Assembly: GCA_947173485.1 (NCBI GenBank) | Contig: CAMWFH010000002.1 | Location: forward strand, 147,833 to 211,832 | Length of the DNA: 64,000 nt | DNA from: an uncultured Clostridia bacterium | Lineage (GTDB): Bacteria > Bacillota > Clostridia > Oscillospirales > Oscillospiraceae | Direction: 5' to 3' | Part shown: positions 49,366-57,645 of the stretch, one piece after another | Position numbering within the stretch: position 1 is the first letter of the stretch | Layout: each line of letters starts with the position of its first letter | Position numbers and translations under genes: made by a program | The notes under the pieces: generated by a model | Seen by the model: the letters and a program-made list of their open reading frames with translations, nothing else | What the model was told of the DNA's origin: nothing | Databases searched by the model: none

Positions 49366-49402
49366 GGGCCGTCCCTGGTGCTGTGCGTACTAGGGACGAC
49401 CC
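49366..49402 (+). terminator. hairpin after the ToxN-like gene
   Basis: GGGCCGTCCCT pairs with AGGGACGACCC (one mismatch); the tail TGTTCGTT is weakly T-rich. The bases from 49403 to 49527 show no gene. Confidence 0.5.
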
Positions 49403-49527
49403 TGTTCGTTAGAAGCCGCTGAACAAAGGCGCTTTCGCGGAGCCGTTCAGCTCCAGCAGCTCCGGGATCGCAAAACGGACCCGCTCCAGCAAGGCATCAA
49501 AGGAACCGCTCTCTGTTTCCGGTGTCC

Positions 49528-50112
49528 TTAGAAGGGGAGGTAGAAGATATCCTCTAAAAAGATCTCCAGGTCATCAAAGAGACTGCACTTGAAGTGGGTC
49601 ACCACTGCGGCCCGCTCTTCATCAGGCATCTGGGCGATCTGCCAGTCGGGATGCAGGACGTAGATATCATAGAGGATGAAACTGCCCTCTTGGAGCCGGT
49701 AGACCTCGACAAAACGCTCATTGGGCGATACGATCCAATACTCCCGGACGCCGCAGCGGGCGTAGGCGGCCATTTTGCGCCCGCGGACGTTTTTGACCGT
49801 GCTGGGGGATAGGACTTCTACTACCAGGTCCGGTGCGCCATGGACGCCGTCCGGCTGGATCTTGTCCGGGTCGCAGATGACCATCATATCCGGCATAAAG
49901 CAGTTGTTTTTATCCAAGTAGAGGGCCAGTCTGGCGCCAAGGGGCTCACTCTTTTTGCCGTAGAGGTAGTTTGCGAAAAGACAGTAGATATTACTGACTA
50001 TAAAGTTGTGGATCGTGCCGGGCCTTGCATATATCACTACAAGCTCCCCATCGATCACTTCCTCCAGCCGCTTCTCGATAAAGTCGTCCAGATACGCTGC
50101 GTTCTCATCCAT
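49528..50112 (-). CDS. Uma2-family (DUF820) putative endonuclease, second copy
   Basis: This 194-residue protein has the same layout as the gene at 35779: D-G-E-L-V-V-I-Y, M-P-D-M-M-V-I-C-D-P-D-K, A-P-D-L-V-V-E-V-L-S-P-S-T and V-R-E-Y-W-I-V-S-P, the PD-(D/E)XK core of Uma2. GGAAAGGAG precedes the start. It lies next to the ToxIN-like locus; whether that is meaningful is unknown. Lower GC than the window average. Confidence 0.85.
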   Translation of the reverse strand: MDENAAYLDDFIEKRLEEVIDGELVVIYARPGTIHNFIVSNIYCLFANYLYGKKSEPLGARLALYLDKNNCFMPDMMVICDPDKIQPDGVHGAPDLVVEVLSPSTVKNVRGRKMAAYARCGVREYWIVSPNERFVEVYRLQEGSFILYDIYVLHPDWQIAQMPDEERAAVVTHFKCSLFDDLEIFLEDIFYLPF

Positions 50113-50164
50113 ACAGCTGCTCCTTTCCTGCTGTCCCTATCCTGTGTTATACGATCCTGTCTAT

Positions 50165-50194
50165 ACTATACCAGCTGGGACCGGCTCCTGTCAA
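50165..50194 (-). promoter_or_regulatory. sigma-A promoter of the second Uma2 gene
   Basis: On the minus strand TTGACA (50189-50194) and TATAGT (50165-50170) are 18 bases apart. Confidence 0.75.
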
Positions 50195-50308
50195 CCAAAA
50201 GGCTGGCGGCGGGGCGATGGTCCCATGTTAAGGAAATCTTAATCCCTTACCCCCTTTCTTTTTAAGGGGATGTTTGTTATAGTAGGGGACGAAAGGCAGG
50301 GGACGCAA

Positions 50309-51001
50309 GTGGCGAATATCCTGATCTGCGATGACGAGCAGGACATCGTGTCCGCGCTGAAGATCTATCTGGCCCCGGAGGGCTATACCCTCTTCGAGGC
50401 CTACACCGGCCGCCAGGCCCTGGACATCGTGGCCCATCATGAGATCCATCTGATCCTGATGGACATCATGATGCCGGAGATGGACGGCATCTCCGCCACG
50501 GCCAAGCTCCGGGAGGCGTACAATATCCCCATCATCCTCCTGACCGCCAAGAGCGAGGACAGCGACAAGGTCCTAGGGCTGAACATCGGCGCCGACGACT
50601 ATATCACCAAGCCCTTCAACCCCATCGAGGTCCTGGCCCGGGTCCGCAGCCAGCTCCGGCGCTATACCACCCTGGGCGGCATGGAGGTCAAGCCCCACCG
50701 GTTCGTCACCGGCGGCGTGGTGTTGGACGACGAGGCCAAGACCGTCACCGTGGACGGCGACAGCGTGTCCCTGACGCCTATGGAGTACAACATCCTGCGG
50801 CTGCTCATCTCCCATCCGGGCCGGGTCTACTCCTCGGCCCAGATCTATGAGCAAGTCTGGAACGAGAACGCCATCGGCTCCGAGGGGGCGGTGGCGGTGC
50901 ATATCCGGCATCTGCGGGAGAAGATCGAGATCGACCCGTCAGAGCCCCGCTATCTAAAGGTGGTCTGGGGCCTGGGGTACAAAATGGAGGGAGACAGATG
51001 A
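50309..51001 (+). CDS. OmpR/PhoB-family response regulator
   Basis: The 230-residue protein has a receiver domain with acidic pocket D-D-E near residue 10, phospho-acceptor D52 (L-M-D-I-M-M-P), T-A-K and K-P-F, then a winged-helix domain (L-T-P-M-E-Y-N-I-L-R-L-L, A-V-H-I-R-H-L-R-E-K-I). GTG 50309 gives the normal length and follows AGGGGA. It overlaps a 39-codon gene that separates it from its kinase. Confidence 0.93.
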   Translation: MANILICDDEQDIVSALKIYLAPEGYTLFEAYTGRQALDIVAHHEIHLILMDIMMPEMDGISATAKLREAYNIPIILLTAKSEDSDKVLGLNIGADDYITKPFNPIEVLARVRSQLRRYTTLGGMEVKPHRFVTGGVVLDDEAKTVTVDGDSVSLTPMEYNILRLLISHPGRVYSSAQIYEQVWNENAIGSEGAVAVHIRHLREKIEIDPSEPRYLKVVWGLGYKMEGDR

Positions 51002-51117
51002 AGGAGACGGCGAGGAAACTGGTCTGGAAGGTGGCGCTGGTCATCCTGACCGGGGCGGCAGTGGTGACGGGGGTGGCCTTCTGGGCCGGACGTGTGCTGC
51101 TGGGGAAGGACAAGTGA
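50998..51117 (+). CDS. 39-residue single-span membrane peptide between regulator and kinase
   Basis: The ATG overlaps the response-regulator stop (ATGA), and the stop at 51115-51117 lies 13 bases before the kinase start. The peptide has a basic start (M-K-E-T-A-R-K-L-V-W-K), one membrane span (V-A-L-V-I-L-T-G-A-A-V-V-T-G-V-A-F-W-A) and a basic end (G-K-D-K). The overlap and packing argue that it is a real coupled gene. It may modulate the kinase (inference). Confidence 0.7.
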   Translation: MKETARKLVWKVALVILTGAAVVTGVAFWAGRVLLGKDK

Positions 51118-51130
51118 GAAAGGAGCAGGT

Positions 51131-53167
51131 ATGAAGGATATCCGGCAGAGCCTGCCGGTCAAGGCCGCGGCGGTCCTCCTCCTGACGGTCCTGACTGCGG
51201 CGGCGGCGGTGATGGCCGTGGGGACAGCGGCCTCCTATGATACGGACCTGGGCCGGAACGCGAACTTCTATGACAGCGAGATCTGCGCCAACATGACCTG
51301 GAACGCCATGTCGAGGGCCTACGATGTCTATGCCAACGGCTACTACTACCACCATCTGGGGGAGTATGGCACCAACTTCGGCTACGAGATCTACCGCCTG
51401 CCCCCGGAGGAGGCCGGGCCGGACAGCGGCCTGGACCAGATACCGGACCAGGGCCTGGACCATCCGGGTCAGGCACCGGACGTCCTCCTGACGGAGGTGG
51501 CCGGCGAGAACGCCGGCACGCCGGAGACGCCGGAGGTGGGCCTGGTGTCCTCCTACAACATCCCGGACCGCGTTGGCTACCAGGCGGAGGAGACCTGGGG
51601 GGACCTGCGGATCGTGGGCTATGTGGCCGCCCCCCTGCGGCCGGGGGATAACTTCTACCTATACAGCCAGCTCAACGCCCTCCTGGTGCAGAGCGGCGGC
51701 AGCTCCCTGGGGGCGCTGCTGGTGCTGCTGGCGCTGATCTGCGTAGTGCTGGTGTATCTCCTGTGCGCGGCGGGCCACCGGCCTGGCCGGGCCGGTGTGG
51801 CGGCCAACGCGCTGGACAGGGTGCCGCTGGACCTCTATCTGGCCGCGGCGGCAGGCGGGACCGCCCTTCTGACGGCGGCTCTGGGAGATATGCTCTTTTA
51901 CGGCTGGAGGCTCTCCAGGACCCTTTCCCTGCTGGGGCTCTTCGTCGTGTTCTACACGGTCGCCCTGACCACCCTGCTGACCCTGACCACCCGGTTCAAG
52001 CTGGGCCGCTGGTGGCGCAACACCGTGCTGTACAAGACGTCCGTTTGGGCCATCCGGCTTTTACGCCGGATGGGCCGGACCGTGCGGGACACGGTCCGGC
52101 TCCTGCCCTACTCCTGGCGGACAGTGCTGGCAGTGGCGGGGATGCTGCTGCTGCAATTCTTCCTGACCACCTGTATGTGGACGGCCCTGAGCTTACAGGG
52201 CTTCTGGTTCCTGTGCATCTTTTTCATGGATGCCGCGGTGCTGATGGGCGTGGTCTACTTCGTCTGGCAGATGCGGCGGATCTTCTGGGGCGGCGAGGCC
52301 CTGGCCGCCGGGGACTTGGACAAGAAGGTCTCCACGGACCATATGTTCTGGGACTTCAAGCGTCACGCGGAGAACCTGAACGCCATCGGCGAGGGGATGG
52401 AGCGGGCGGTGGAGCAGCGCCTCCAGTCGGAGCGGCTGAAAACGGAGCTGATCACCAACGTGTCCCACGACATCAAGACCCCCCTGACCTCCATCGTCAA
52501 CTATGTGGATCTCCTGAAGAAGGAGGACCTGGGGGAGACGGCGGCGGGCTATGTGGAGGTGCTGGACCGGCAGTCCAGGCGGCTCAAAAAGCTGACGGAG
52601 GACCTGGTGGAGGCCAGCAAGGCGTCCACCGGCAATATCGCGGTGGACCTGCAAAAGACCGTGGTCAACGAGGTGGTCCACCAGGCGGTGGGGGAGTACG
52701 CCGAGCGGCTCACCGCCGGGAAGCTGGAGGTGGTGGTCAGCACCATGCAGGGCAGCGTGCTGGCCTACGCCGACGGGCGGCTCCTGTGGCGGGTGCTGGA
52801 CAACCTGCTCTCCAACGTGTCCAAGTACGCCCTGCCCGGCACCCGGGTCTATATCGACCTGAAGGAGGAGCCGGAGCGGGTGCGCCTGACGGTGAAGAAC
52901 ATCTCCCGGGACCCCCTGAACATCGACTCCAGCGAGCTGACGGAGCGGTTCGTCCGGGGGGACGCCAGCCGCAACACCGAGGGCAGCGGCCTGGGGCTGA
53001 ACATCGCCAAGAGCCTCATCGAGCTGATGCGGGGGGAGTTCTGGCTGGAGGTGGACGGGGACCTGTTCAAGGCGGAGATCGCCCTGCCCAGGGCCTGGGA
53101 GCGCAATACCCTGGAGGCTATCGCCCCGCCGCCTCCCGGCTTCGGCGTCTTTCCCGAGGATCTGTAG
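51131..53167 (+). CDS. membrane sensor histidine kinase
   Basis: The 678-residue protein has an N-terminal helix (about 10-32), an external region (about 33-185), several further helices (about 200-400), a HAMP-like link, the phospho-acceptor H446 in N-V-S-H-D-I-K-T-P-L-T-S, an N box (N-L-L-S-N-V-S-K-Y-A near 560) and G box G-S-G-L-G-L-N-I-A-K near 620. It pairs with the upstream response regulator. AGGAG fixes the start at 51131. Signal unknown. Confidence 0.92.
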   Translation: MKDIRQSLPVKAAAVLLLTVLTAAAAVMAVGTAASYDTDLGRNANFYDSEICANMTWNAMSRAYDVYANGYYYHHLGEYGTNFGYEIYRLPPEEAGPDSGLDQIPDQGLDHPGQAPDVLLTEVAGENAGTPETPEVGLVSSYNIPDRVGYQAEETWGDLRIVGYVAAPLRPGDNFYLYSQLNALLVQSGGSSLGALLVLLALICVVLVYLLCAAGHRPGRAGVAANALDRVPLDLYLAAAAGGTALLTAALGDMLFYGWRLSRTLSLLGLFVVFYTVALTTLLTLTTRFKLGRWWRNTVLYKTSVWAIRLLRRMGRTVRDTVRLLPYSWRTVLAVAGMLLLQFFLTTCMWTALSLQGFWFLCIFFMDAAVLMGVVYFVWQMRRIFWGGEALAAGDLDKKVSTDHMFWDFKRHAENLNAIGEGMERAVEQRLQSERLKTELITNVSHDIKTPLTSIVNYVDLLKKEDLGETAAGYVEVLDRQSRRLKKLTEDLVEASKASTGNIAVDLQKTVVNEVVHQAVGEYAERLTAGKLEVVVSTMQGSVLAYADGRLLWRVLDNLLSNVSKYALPGTRVYIDLKEEPERVRLTVKNISRDPLNIDSSELTERFVRGDASRNTEGSGLGLNIAKSLIELMRGEFWLEVDGDLFKAEIALPRAWERNTLEAIAPPPPGFGVFPEDL

Positions 53168-53184
53168 ATCTTTGGCGAAAACTC

Positions 53185-53213
53185 TTGAAAACCGGCGGGA
53201 AGGGTGTTATACT
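53185..53213 (+). promoter_or_regulatory. sigma-A promoter of the zinc-ribbon/DUF4234 gene
   Basis: TTGAAA (53185-53190), 17 bases, TATACT (53208-53213). Confidence 0.75.
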
Positions 53214-53246
53214 GTGGGGGAGATATCTTCTAGGAGGAAACAGCGT

Positions 53247-53891
53247 ATGAAATGTTGGAACTGTGGGAACGATGTGGCCCCTGGCCACGCCTTCTGCCAG
53301 AACTGCGGCGCCCAGCAACAGCAGCAGGGCGGCTATACCCAGCAGGGCTATACCGGCCAGCCTGGATACAGCCAGCCCGGCGGGCAGCAGAACAGCTACA
53401 GCCAGCCTGGGTACACCCAGCAGGGTGGTGGCTACACCCAAGGCGGCGGCTACGGCGGCCAGGGGGGCTACAACAGCCAGGGCGGCGGCTGGGGCCGTGT
53501 CAACGCCGAGCGGAACATCGTGATGTATATCGTGCTGACCCTGGTGACCTGCGGGTTCTACCATTACTACTTCGTCTATAACCTGGCCAACGATGTGAAC
53601 ATCCTCTGCGCCGGTGACGGCAAGGAGACCCCCGGTCTGGTGCCCTTCCTGCTCCTGAGCCTGATCACCTGCGGGATCTATGCCTGGTTCTGGTACTACA
53701 ACCTGGGCAACCGCCTGTCGGAGAACGCCCCCCGGTATGGCATGGCCTTCCCGGAGAACGGCACCACCGTCATCCTCTGGATGATCCTGGGCACCTGGTT
53801 CTGCGGCGTGGGCTTGTTCGTGGGGAACTACTTCATCATCAAGAACGTCAACGCCCTGGCCGCCGCCTACAACCAGGCCTACGGCCTGTAA
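53247..53891 (+). CDS. zinc-ribbon protein with Gln/Gly/Tyr repeats and DUF4234-like membrane domain
   Basis: The 214-residue protein starts with a zinc ribbon (C-W-N-C-G, C-Q-N-C-G), then about 60 residues of low-complexity Q/G/Y/S repeats (G-Y-T-Q-Q-G-Y-T), then a three- to four-helix domain with the DUF4234 pattern (L-V-T-C-G-F-Y-H-Y-Y-F-V-Y and L-I-T-C-G-I-Y-A-W-F-W-Y). Such proteins are common in Clostridia; function unknown. GGAGGAAA precedes the start. Confidence 0.8.
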   Translation: MKCWNCGNDVAPGHAFCQNCGAQQQQQGGYTQQGYTGQPGYSQPGGQQNSYSQPGYTQQGGGYTQGGGYGGQGGYNSQGGGWGRVNAERNIVMYIVLTLVTCGFYHYYFVYNLANDVNILCAGDGKETPGLVPFLLLSLITCGIYAWFWYYNLGNRLSENAPRYGMAFPENGTTVILWMILGTWFCGVGLFVGNYFIIKNVNALAAAYNQAYGL

Positions 53892-53924
53892 GCGCGGCAC
53901 AGCGGCAAGCTGGATAAAGAAGAT

Positions 53925-53952
53925 GCCCCGCCGGGTCTTATCCCGGCGGGGC
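53925..53952. terminator. hairpin between convergent DUF4234-like and hsp20 genes
   Basis: Perfect 11-bp stem GCCCCGCCGGG/CCCGGCGGGGC with a six-base loop; no strong T-tract. Confidence 0.6.
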
Positions 53953-53969
53953 GTTCCGCTATCTTAGGG

Positions 53970-54383
53970 TCACTGGATGGCGATCTGGCGGGCCTCCGGC
54001 ACAACCGGGGCCGCCTTGGGCAGGGACAGGGACAGCACGCCGTCGGTATAGGCGGCGGAGATGCTGGGCTCGTCGATGCCGCTGATGTCGAAGCTCCGGG
54101 AGAAGGTGCCCAGACGGCGCTCCCGGCGGACATAGCTGCCGTTCTTCTCCTGGCTCTCGGCGGTGCGGGCGGCGGTGATGGTCAGGATGCCGTCCTTCAG
54201 GTGGAGCTTGATGTCCTCCTTCTTGAAGCCAGGCAGTTCCGCCTCCAGGACGAACTTGTCGCCCTCGTCCCGGATGTCGGTGCGGAAGACGTTACTGCCG
54301 CTGCCGAAGAAGTTGTGCTCCATGCTGTCGAGCATATCGAACAGGTTGTTGTCACGGCGCTCAAAGGGGATCATGCCAAACAT
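53970..54383 (-). CDS. hsp20: small heat-shock protein Hsp20
   Basis: The 137-residue chaperone has the alpha-crystallin domain (residues about 42-130): F-V-L-E-A-E-L-P-G-F-K-K-E-D-I-K-L, G-I-L-T-I-T-A-A-R, and Y-T-D-G-V-L-S-L-S-L-P-K, plus a C-terminal I-x-I-type tail (R-Q-I-A-I-Q). It holds unfolding proteins during heat stress. ATG 54383 gives the family N-terminus (M-F-G-M-I-P-F); AAAGGAAAT precedes it. A CIRCE element upstream points to HrcA control. Confidence 0.93.
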   Translation of the reverse strand: MFGMIPFERRDNNLFDMLDSMEHNFFGSGSNVFRTDIRDEGDKFVLEAELPGFKKEDIKLHLKDGILTITAARTAESQEKNGSYVRRERRLGTFSRSFDISGIDEPSISAAYTDGVLSLSLPKAAPVVPEARQIAIQ

Positions 54384-54525
54384 ACGATCATTTCCTTTCT
54401 TATCCACAGATCTGAAAAGTTTCGGAATGATGGTGGAGGGCTGGCCCTCCGGCTCATTTCTTGATACAGAGTATACCCGCCGGATGTGAACAAATCTGCG
54501 GGATATTGTGTCCGAATTGTAAACG

Positions 54526-54552
54526 TTAGCACTCTGGCGTGGAGAGTGCTAA
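54526..54552 (-). promoter_or_regulatory. CIRCE operator (HrcA binding site)
   Basis: TTAGCACTC, nine bases, GAGTGCTAA is a perfect CIRCE inverted repeat. It lies about 143 bases before hsp20 and about 113 bases before the divergent 54666 gene. HrcA represses class I heat-shock genes through this element. No clear promoter hexamers were found next to it. Confidence 0.9.
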
Positions 54553-54665
54553 AAGCGGGCCGCAAAAAAGTGTTGCACGTCCCGGCGCAACGGAGCCAGG
54601 GACGGGGACGGGAACATATAGAGCGGCTCCAGCATATGGACGCGAAAGAAAGGATGGCATAAACG

Positions 54666-55307
54666 ATGGAACGGAACCAATTCACCTTTTACCGCAGCTT
54701 TTGGGACGCCTGCAAGCTGCTGCCCAAGCGGGACCAGCTGCCCTTCCTCCTGGCGGTGTGCGCTTACGCCTTCGGGGAGGAGGAGCGGCCCCTCACCGGC
54801 GCGGCGGCAGCGGCCTTCCTGCTGGTCCGGCCCATCCTGGCGGCGGCGGACCGGAAGGCGGCGGGAGGCCGCGTGGGGGGCAGCCGCCGGAGCGAGGATA
54901 AGCCAGAGGGGACGGAAGAGACGGGAAGGAGCGGGGAAGCATCCGGGAAGGATGGCGGCAGCAAGAAAGAGAGCGAGACAGAGGGGGAGAAAGAGAAAGA
55001 GGACGAATGTCCCCCCTGTGTCCCCCGGCCGGGGGACTGGGGGTTCGGAGAGACGCTCACCGGAGCGGTGGAGGACTGGCTGCGCTATAAGCGGGAGCGG
55101 CGGCAGGGGTACCGTCCCACGGGCCAGGCGGCCCTTCTCCGGCAGGTCCGTGACCAGGCCCAGCGCCACGGGGAGGAGGCGGTGGCAGAGATACTGCGCC
55201 GGTCCATGGCCTCCGGCTGGGCCGGCGTGGCCTGGGACAAGCTGGACGGGCTGGAGAAAGCGCCCTCCAAGGAGGGGGACGTGGCGTGGATACGGGACTA
55301 TCTGTGA
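54666..55307 (+). CDS. DUF6291-like protein (phage-replication-type), orphan
   Basis: The 213-residue protein starts F-T-F-Y-R-S-F-W-D-A-C-K-L-L-P-K-R-D-Q-L-P-F-L-L-A-V-C-A-Y-A-F, the pattern of DUF6291 domains found in phage replication modules. A charged low-complexity stretch (residues about 70-115, mostly E/K/G/S) joins a C-terminal helical region (G-W-A-G-V-A-W-D-K-L). GAAAGGATGG lies upstream. No other phage genes are nearby, so it may be a relic or a domesticated gene. Confidence 0.65.
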   Translation: MERNQFTFYRSFWDACKLLPKRDQLPFLLAVCAYAFGEEERPLTGAAAAAFLLVRPILAAADRKAAGGRVGGSRRSEDKPEGTEETGRSGEASGKDGGSKKESETEGEKEKEDECPPCVPRPGDWGFGETLTGAVEDWLRYKRERRQGYRPTGQAALLRQVRDQAQRHGEEAVAEILRRSMASGWAGVAWDKLDGLEKAPSKEGDVAWIRDYL

Positions 55308-55318
55308 GGGGACGAAAA

Positions 55319-55349
55319 GGGACGCCCCGCTCGTGTCACGGGGCGTCCC
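55319..55349. terminator. terminator between convergent DUF6291-like and lipoprotein genes
   Basis: Perfect 11-bp stem GGGACGCCCCG/CGGGGCGTCCC with a nine-base loop; T-tract weak. Confidence 0.6.
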
Positions 55350-55384
55350 TGGGTCTGCTGGTGATGGGTGGGTCCGGCAAGCGC

Positions 55385-56212
55385 TCAGCCGGTCTCCCCG
55401 GTCAGGCCCAGCCGGGCCTGGCCGGCGGGGCCCAGGGCCTCGCCGATCTCCTGGTAGCTGAGGGTGAACACCTGCTCCCCCAGGGCGTAGGGCCCCAGCT
55501 CGTAGGTGGCGAAGGTGACCTCCAGCCCAGCCTCCTTGAACACGGCGCAGTACTCGTTCCACCGGGACACCGCGTCCTCGTAGCCGGTGAAGTAGCCCGC
55601 CAGGACCTCCGGGTCCAGCCCCATGATCTGGTCTAGCAGCTTGTCGGTCACTGCCGCCCGGAAGCCCTCCGGGTCATCGGCGGCCTCCACCGGGTCTATG
55701 TAGGTCCCCTGGGCCCAGTCGAACATATAGCTGTAGGACCAGACGTTGGGGTGATTGCCGCCGGCATAGCTGTAGCCGTCCATCTTGACGGAGAGGATGT
55801 TCCCCATCACCTCCACGGTGGCGGTGGTGGTCTCCGTGTAGCAGCTGTCCGCCGAGAAGGCGTAGCCGGCGTCCTGGGCGGCATGGGCGTCCTTCGCCAG
55901 GCTCTGGCCGCTGGTCTCCAGGCTCTCCTGGAGGGCGAGCATCTTCTCATTGAAGGCGGCCACCTTCGCCTGGGCGGCCTCGCTGGCGTTCTCAGGGGCG
56001 GTCATCTGGACGAGGCTGTAGCTGTAGCGGGCGATCGTGACGCCGTCGTCGTTGTCGCTGCTGCCGCCGCCGGTGAGGGGCACTAGGTCGTAGATGTCCT
56101 CCTTCGGCGGCGGGTCCGGCGTCACCGGTGGGTCCGGCGGCGCCGGGTCCTGGGCGGCCTGACAGGCGCTCAGCAGGCACAGGGTCAGCAGCAGGCAGAG
56201 CCATCTCTTCAC
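55385..56212 (-). CDS. lipoprotein with DUF3298/RsiV-like domain
   Basis: The 275-residue protein has a lipoprotein signal (L-C-L-L-L-T-L-C-L-L-S-A-C with lipobox cysteine near residue 17), a Pro-rich spacer and a domain with N-H-P-N-V-W-S-Y-S-Y-M-F-D and G-T-Y-I-D-P-V, as in DUF3298/DUF4163 proteins (RsiV-like). It starts with GTG 56212 after AAAGGAGGAGG and overlaps the tmcAL stop by four bases. It sits on the outer membrane face; ligand unknown. Confidence 0.8.
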   Translation of the reverse strand: MKRWLCLLLTLCLLSACQAAQDPAPPDPPVTPDPPPKEDIYDLVPLTGGGSSDNDDGVTIARYSYSLVQMTAPENASEAAQAKVAAFNEKMLALQESLETSGQSLAKDAHAAQDAGYAFSADSCYTETTTATVEVMGNILSVKMDGYSYAGGNHPNVWSYSYMFDWAQGTYIDPVEAADDPEGFRAAVTDKLLDQIMGLDPEVLAGYFTGYEDAVSRWNEYCAVFKEAGLEVTFATYELGPYALGEQVFTLSYQEIGEALGPAGQARLGLTGETG

Positions 56213-57441
56213 AGTTCCTCCTCCTTTCCCTCCAGCTGGACCGGCGGGAACACCGGCCCCCGGCGGAACTCCTCCCCCGGCACCGTGGGCACCGGCCAGG
56301 CGAGGGTATAGAGGTCGGTCCACCGGCCCTCCTGCTCCAGCAGCGCCGCCGCCTGGGGGGGCAGGGCCCTGGTCTGGGAGGGACGGACCAGCACCGGCAG
56401 CCGGGCGGTCTCCTTCATCCGCCGCAGGAGCTGCCGGCCCTGGCGGCCGATGGCCAGGACACGGAGATAGGGCGGCTCCTCCGGCAGCGCCGTCAGGTCC
56501 AGGCCCAGCCAGGCGTGGAGGACCATCCGGCGCAGCCGGGCCATGGGATACCGGCGGGTCTTGGCCAGGTCCAGCACCTCCTGGAGGTTGGCCCCGGACT
56601 GGACGGCCCGGTAGAGCCGGTGGCACAGCCCCTCCCGGCCCCGGTCATAGACCGCCAGCTCCTCCGGTCCCATCCGCCGGAGCTGGCTGAGGATGGCCCG
56701 CTCCACCGCCGCCAGGGAGGCGGGGGCCCGGCCCGCCGCGCGCTCCTTGGCCAGGGCAGCGGCCATAGGACCGGGCAGGTAGGGGGTGCTGTCCCGCCCG
56801 TCCAGGATGATCCGGCGGAGGGCGGAGGCGGAGGCCAGGGCGCCCTGGGGCTGGGGCTGGTCGTGGGCCGGGCCCTGCCGGGGGATGGCCAGGGGCCGGA
56901 TGGCGCTGCCCAGCCGGTCCAGGGCCCGGAGGTACTCCACAGCCAGGATATCATTGGGATGCTCTAAGTGGGCGGCGGCGGCCTCGCCCACCAGGTCCGC
57001 CACCGCCATCTGCCGGGCGGCGGCGAAGGGCCGGCCGGAGGTCAGGCGGTAGAGGGACAGGATCTCGGGGTAGTCCGGGTCCGCCAGGGCCTGGGCGATC
57101 CGCTGGAGGGGGATCAGGTCCCCGCTCTCGCTGCCGAAGCTGAGGCAGTCCACCACCCCGGTGCGCTCCAGCAGGGACACGGCCCCCTGGGCGAAGCGCT
57201 CCGCCGTGGCGGCGGCCCAAGGGGTGGGCAGTTCGAGGACCAGGTCGGCCCCGCAGGCCGCAGCCGCCGCGGCACGGGCCCGCTTCTCCACCAGGGCGGG
57301 CTCCCCCCGCTGGACGAAGTTGCCGCTCATGACGCAGAGGATGGCCGTATCCGGGCCCAGGGCGGCCCGGGTGGCCTCCATCTGGCGGAGGTGGCCCAGG
57401 TGCAGGGGATTATATTCGGCGATGATGCCGGCAACAGGCAT
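56209..57441 (-). CDS. tmcAL: tRNA(Met) cytidine acetate ligase TmcAL
   Basis: The 410-residue protein has the nucleotidyltransferase start G-I-I-A-E-Y-N-P-L-H-L-G-H near residue 5 and the family motifs S-G-N-F-V-Q-R-G-E-P-A near 39 and F-G-S-E-S-G-D near 100. TmcAL uses acetate and ATP to acetylate the wobble cytidine of elongator tRNA-Met. It lies divergent from ackA, another acetate enzyme, a common clostridial pairing. GAAAGGAG precedes the start. Confidence 0.92.
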   Translation of the reverse strand: MPVAGIIAEYNPLHLGHLRQMEATRAALGPDTAILCVMSGNFVQRGEPALVEKRARAAAAAACGADLVLELPTPWAAATAERFAQGAVSLLERTGVVDCLSFGSESGDLIPLQRIAQALADPDYPEILSLYRLTSGRPFAAARQMAVADLVGEAAAAHLEHPNDILAVEYLRALDRLGSAIRPLAIPRQGPAHDQPQPQGALASASALRRIILDGRDSTPYLPGPMAAALAKERAAGRAPASLAAVERAILSQLRRMGPEELAVYDRGREGLCHRLYRAVQSGANLQEVLDLAKTRRYPMARLRRMVLHAWLGLDLTALPEEPPYLRVLAIGRQGRQLLRRMKETARLPVLVRPSQTRALPPQAAALLEQEGRWTDLYTLAWPVPTVPGEEFRRGPVFPPVQLEGKEEEL

Positions 57442-57519
57442 AGAACGCTCCTTTCTGAGGGGAACACCTTTGCCCCTGGGGGCGGACGCGTTTTTTTTAC
57501 GAAAAATTTCAAAAAGGTG

Positions 57520-57548
57520 TTGTCCTCTGGCAAAAAGTAAGATACAAT
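57520..57548 (+). promoter_or_regulatory. sigma-A promoter of ackA
   Basis: TTGTCC (57520-57525), 17 bases, TACAAT (57543-57548), about 95 bases before the start. Confidence 0.7.
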
Positions 57549-57645
57549 GGGGACAGTACCCCTCTATTATAGCGTTCCGCGGCGCAGAGCGCAAGTTACA
57601 ATGCGGAAACAAAGAAACAACGAGTAAATAAGGAGTGTATGCAAC

